Assembly: GCA_965247425.1 (NCBI GenBank)
Contig: OZ252023.1
Coordinates: 2,294,001 to 2,358,000 of the forward strand
Source: CAZOZZ01 sp965247425
GTDB lineage: Bacteria; Acidobacteriota; Terriglobia; 20CM-2-55-15
DNA: 64,000 nucleotides
Direction: 5' to 3'
Under the pieces are notes generated by a model that saw only the letters and a list, made by a program, of their open reading frames with translations, was not told where the DNA came from and made no database searches. Shown in pieces: positions 61,710 to 64,000 of this stretch (positions are counted from its first letter, which is position 1; each line of letters begins with the position of its first letter). Position numbers and translations under genes: made by a program.

Positions 61710-61748
61710 CTTCCGAAATGGCTGTCACCTGGACAGCCATTTCGGAAG
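61710..61748. repeat. Perfect 17-bp hairpin at the right end of the insertion sequence
   Basis: CTTCCGAAATGGCTGTC and its exact inverse flank the loop ACCTG. The left arm is the insertion-sequence end; the right arm is an extra outside copy, CAGCCATTTCGGAAG. Confidence 0.75.
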
Positions 61749-61871
61749 TCGCATGAGGGGATGTGCTGCGGATCTTTGAGGCGGGGAAAAACGGTTCAAC
61801 GGGTGAGATGGCGACAGTAGGCGTAGGACCCGCTTTGACAACGGCAAGGAGCGTGCCTTCCGGCAGGGGGC

Positions 61872-62009
61872 ATGGGTCTGGCCGCCACCTACCAGCCACG
61901 CCGTCCCGACCAGAGCTCGCTCTATACCCTGATCGCGGATCATCTAGAACACTGCGAAACCCGCAAGCGTAGCTGCCTGGACCAGTCGAGTCGCCGGATC
62001 CGTACGTAG
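61872..62009 (+). pseudogene. IS91-like transposase N-terminal remnant
   Basis: The 45-codon frame reads YQPRRPDQSSLYTLIADHLE, the typical start of IS91/IS801-type HUH transposases just before their zinc-binding region. The rest is missing. The other parts of the 61750-62111 gap hold nothing I recognise. Confidence 0.45.
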
Positions 62010-62111
62010 GTCATTGGAATATTACCCGACGTTATCATGTTTTTCGGTTCCATCCTTGGCACGGAGGGCTCGTCGAGGTGGTCGTGGCTCCAATACCGGG
62101 AACGATGTTCT

Positions 62112-63998
62112 CTAGAACCGGCGCGTGAACACCAGCTTGCTGGAAAGCTGGCGGTTCAGTGTCTGGATTCTGTCGGGCAGCAGAGGGTTGTCGAGCCAAT
62201 TCTGATTCAGCACCACAAAGATGTCGTTCCCGGGTTTCAGGATCCAGCGGAATCGCGCCTGCCAGCCAATATTCCGGCTGACGGTGTCGTACTGTAGTCG
62301 GTTGGCCAGCGAGACCCACGGTCCGAACTGCGTGTTGATCTCCGATCGAACGAGGCTCGTCGAGAAATTGCCTTCGGGGAGCTCCACCCGATTGAATTCG
62401 CCGCCGACGCTGGCGAAGAGGCCGGGACGGGGTCGGATCCCGAGGTCCAGAGAAAACTCCCGACGCGTTCCCGAAAAGAAGTTACCCCATTCCAGTACGG
62501 TGGAAGCCGCCACAGGACGTCGCTCGGCGGTATCGATCTCCACCTTGTACCTGTTGAAATTGTACTCGGTCCCTTTAAACAGAACGACACCCGGACTGAT
62601 TACAAAATCTCTCTGGAGCCTCTCGAAGCTGGGGGAAACCTGGAAGACGACGGTGTCCTGGGAATGCAACTCCATCTCGAACACGGTCACGTCGAAGATG
62701 CGCGTGACCATCTGGTTTTTTGTGTCCATCAGGAACTGGCTGTCGGATCCGAACCTGAAGCGCCGCATCCAGGGGTGATCGACCGGGCGGGGGCCGAAGA
62801 ACAGCTCCGGGTTCGCACGCCGGAATCCACGTCGGGGTGTGAAACCCACGGCCGGGTCGAAATTTTCCTGAAGCTCACGAACCGATAGCTGAAACAGCCA
62901 GGTGTCGTTCGGATAGTGAATTCGAAAACCTCTCGCGGCTCCGCGACCACCCCCGACGGGCGTGTTGTTCCACAGGTAAAATCCGGTGAGAGACAGGTTG
63001 CGGTCACCACGGAATCGACTGGTCGTGAGGTGAACCTCCGCGCCAGCCGTGTGGAGAACCGACGCACCGGTTCCCTGCTCTGCCCGACGCGTGTAGAGGG
63101 CCGCCACATGAGACTCCGCGAAGAAGCGGCGTTTCAGGCGAAACACCGAAAAGTCCTCACCGGCAAGGTCGCCAGATTCGGCCGTGCGTACATGCAACAT
63201 CCCGATGTCCTGAGAACCCACCTGACCCGTCAGCTTGGCTCCGTAGACGATTCTTTGCGGCTCTCCATCGGCGCCAAGGCCGATTCGGCGACTGAAAAAA
63301 GGGTTGACGCCGGTCGCCGAAAAATTGAAAAAGTTCGATCCGTCCAGGAAGAAGTCCCGCTTTTCTGGAAAACGAAGAGGAAACCGCGTCAGGTTAACGC
63401 GGCGATCGTCGACTTCGGTCTCTGCGAAGTCGGTGTTCAATGTGAAGTTCGCCCGAAGGCTGGGCGTCACGTTGTAGAAAAGATCGAAGCCGGCGTCACC
63501 GCTGTAGATCCGCGGGTCGGGGTCACCGGGAGTGTCGGTGATGTTGCCCGATACGTAAGGTATCAGGTCCAGGCCCAGGCCCTGGTCGATCTCCTCGAGA
63601 CCGACGACGAGGCCCGCGTTGCTCATCTGCATCAGACCCTGGTTCCGGGAGTACCCGTTCCAGCGGCTTTCCTCGTTCTTTCGTCGCACCGTACGCTGAA
63701 AGTTTGCACCCCATGCGGCGGCGTCCGGATCGAAATTTACCGTGGCGAACGGGATCTCGATCTCGGCCTGCCACCCGGTGTCGGTCCGTCGGACTCTCGC
63801 AGTCCAGATGCCGTCCCATGCCTTGTTGGCTCTGAACCCGCCCCCGGGGGATGTCCCGATCAAACCGTCTCCCATCGCCCCCGACGGATTGATCTCGAAG
63901 TAATACCCGCTTCGCTCGTCGAGGAACGGATCCAGGGTCCACATGAAGCGATCGTCGGACTCCAGAGGCTGGTCCCGTTGCATCTGGTTGCCCAGGAG
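62112..63998 (-). CDS. DUF5916 outer-membrane protein, C-terminal part (partial)
   Basis: Over 620 residues are visible and the frame continues past the window edge. The first part resembles the end of a CBM9-like sugar-binding domain (YYFEINPSGAMGDGLIG, then WQAEIEIPFATVNFD). A DUF5916 domain follows, predicted as a 16- to 20-strand beta-barrel with alternating hydrophobic residues, ending in the aromatic SKLVFTRRF expected of outer-membrane proteins. LNTDFAETEVDDRRVNLTRF and FPEKRDFFLDGSNFF are family hallmarks. A role in uptake or sensing of oligosaccharides or peptides is inferred. The N-terminus is outside. Confidence 0.8.
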   Translation of the reverse strand, partial: LLGNQMQRDQPLESDDRFMWTLDPFLDERSGYYFEINPSGAMGDGLIGTSPGGGFRANKAWDGIWTARVRRTDTGWQAEIEIPFATVNFDPDAAAWGANFQRTVRRKNEESRWNGYSRNQGLMQMSNAGLVVGLEEIDQGLGLDLIPYVSGNITDTPGDPDPRIYSGDAGFDLFYNVTPSLRANFTLNTDFAETEVDDRRVNLTRFPLRFPEKRDFFLDGSNFFNFSATGVNPFFSRRIGLGADGEPQRIVYGAKLTGQVGSQDIGMLHVRTAESGDLAGEDFSVFRLKRRFFAESHVAALYTRRAEQGTGASVLHTAGAEVHLTTSRFRGDRNLSLTGFYLWNNTPVGGGRGAARGFRIHYPNDTWLFQLSVRELQENFDPAVGFTPRRGFRRANPELFFGPRPVDHPWMRRFRFGSDSQFLMDTKNQMVTRIFDVTVFEMELHSQDTVVFQVSPSFERLQRDFVISPGVVLFKGTEYNFNRYKVEIDTAERRPVAASTVLEWGNFFSGTRREFSLDLGIRPRPGLFASVGGEFNRVELPEGNFSTSLVRSEINTQFGPWVSLANRLQYDTVSRNIGWQARFRWILKPGNDIFVVLNQNWLDNPLLPDRIQTLNRQLSSKLVFTRRF

Positions 63999-64000
63999 GG

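Larger units (their letters stand above)
59817..61725 (-). mobile_element. Two-gene insertion sequence (DUF6788 plus DDE transposase)
   Basis: Inverted ends CAGCCATTTCGGAAG (from 59817) and CTTCCGAAATGGCTG (to 61724) flank the two genes, with CACC on both outer sides (59813-59816 and 61726-61729) as a likely target duplication. A third copy of the end sequence lies just outside at 61734. The 170 bases between the left end and the transposase stop hold no gene. Confidence 0.65.

Overview
The window is GC-rich chromosomal DNA from a Gram-negative bacterium. Lipoproteins, an F0 gene set without linked F1 genes, an 11-gene complex I cluster, DUF885, tricorn and DUF5916/CBM9-type proteins and many insertion sequences would fit Acidobacteriota or a nearby phylum. 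That placement is inference: there is no rRNA or marker alignment here.

Region 1 (1-18.6 kb) is mostly housekeeping: the end of a class A penicillin-binding protein, an IS1380 element, cca, glutaryl-CoA dehydrogenase, an SSS symporter with its small DUF3311 partner, a pentapeptide-repeat protein, a 1-Cys peroxiredoxin, tRNA-Glu, rsmA, RNase J, uppP, ftsK, a cystathionine gamma-synthase/lyase, cutA, a phosphohexomutase, ftsB and the initiator tRNA-fMet.

Region 2 (18.6-27.7 kb) looks like a decayed genomic island. The 3' end of tRNA-fMet plus its terminator is repeated directly at 27.6 kb. Between the copies lie gene remnants, two unknown genes, a sulfatase-like fragment, a patatin-like phospholipase gene cut in two by an IS21-family element, and yaeQ/yehS. 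I see no integrase.

Region 3 (27.7-38.5 kb) is accessory: a DUF885 lipoprotein with altered metal-motif residues, several exported or membrane proteins, an SGNH hydrolase, a truncated tricorn-type protein, antirestriction (ardA-like) leftovers and a second IS21-family element.

Region 4 (38.5-59.5 kb) is bioenergetic and cofactor-related: atpZ-I-B-E (F0 only, c-subunit with Na+-type ligand residues), a lipoprotein, the pncB-pncA NAD salvage pair, and nuoA-B-(midA)-C-D-H-I-J-K-L-M-N without nuoEFG. Inside the nuo cluster are a MITE-like element (nuoA/nuoB), an intrinsic terminator (nuoB/midA) and a MidA/NDUFAF7-type methyltransferase gene, whose mitochondrial relative methylates the NuoD homologue. 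Molybdenum cofactor genes (moeA, moaC, mogA) and glyA follow.

Region 5 (59.5-64 kb) has an elaborately folded non-coding segment of about 280 bases beside glyA, a two-gene IS (DUF6788 plus DDE transposase) inserted at its edge, an IS91-like remnant and a partial DUF5916 outer-membrane protein.

Degenerate 7-base tandem arrays, often arranged as inverted pairs, recur at gene junctions throughout the housekeeping parts.
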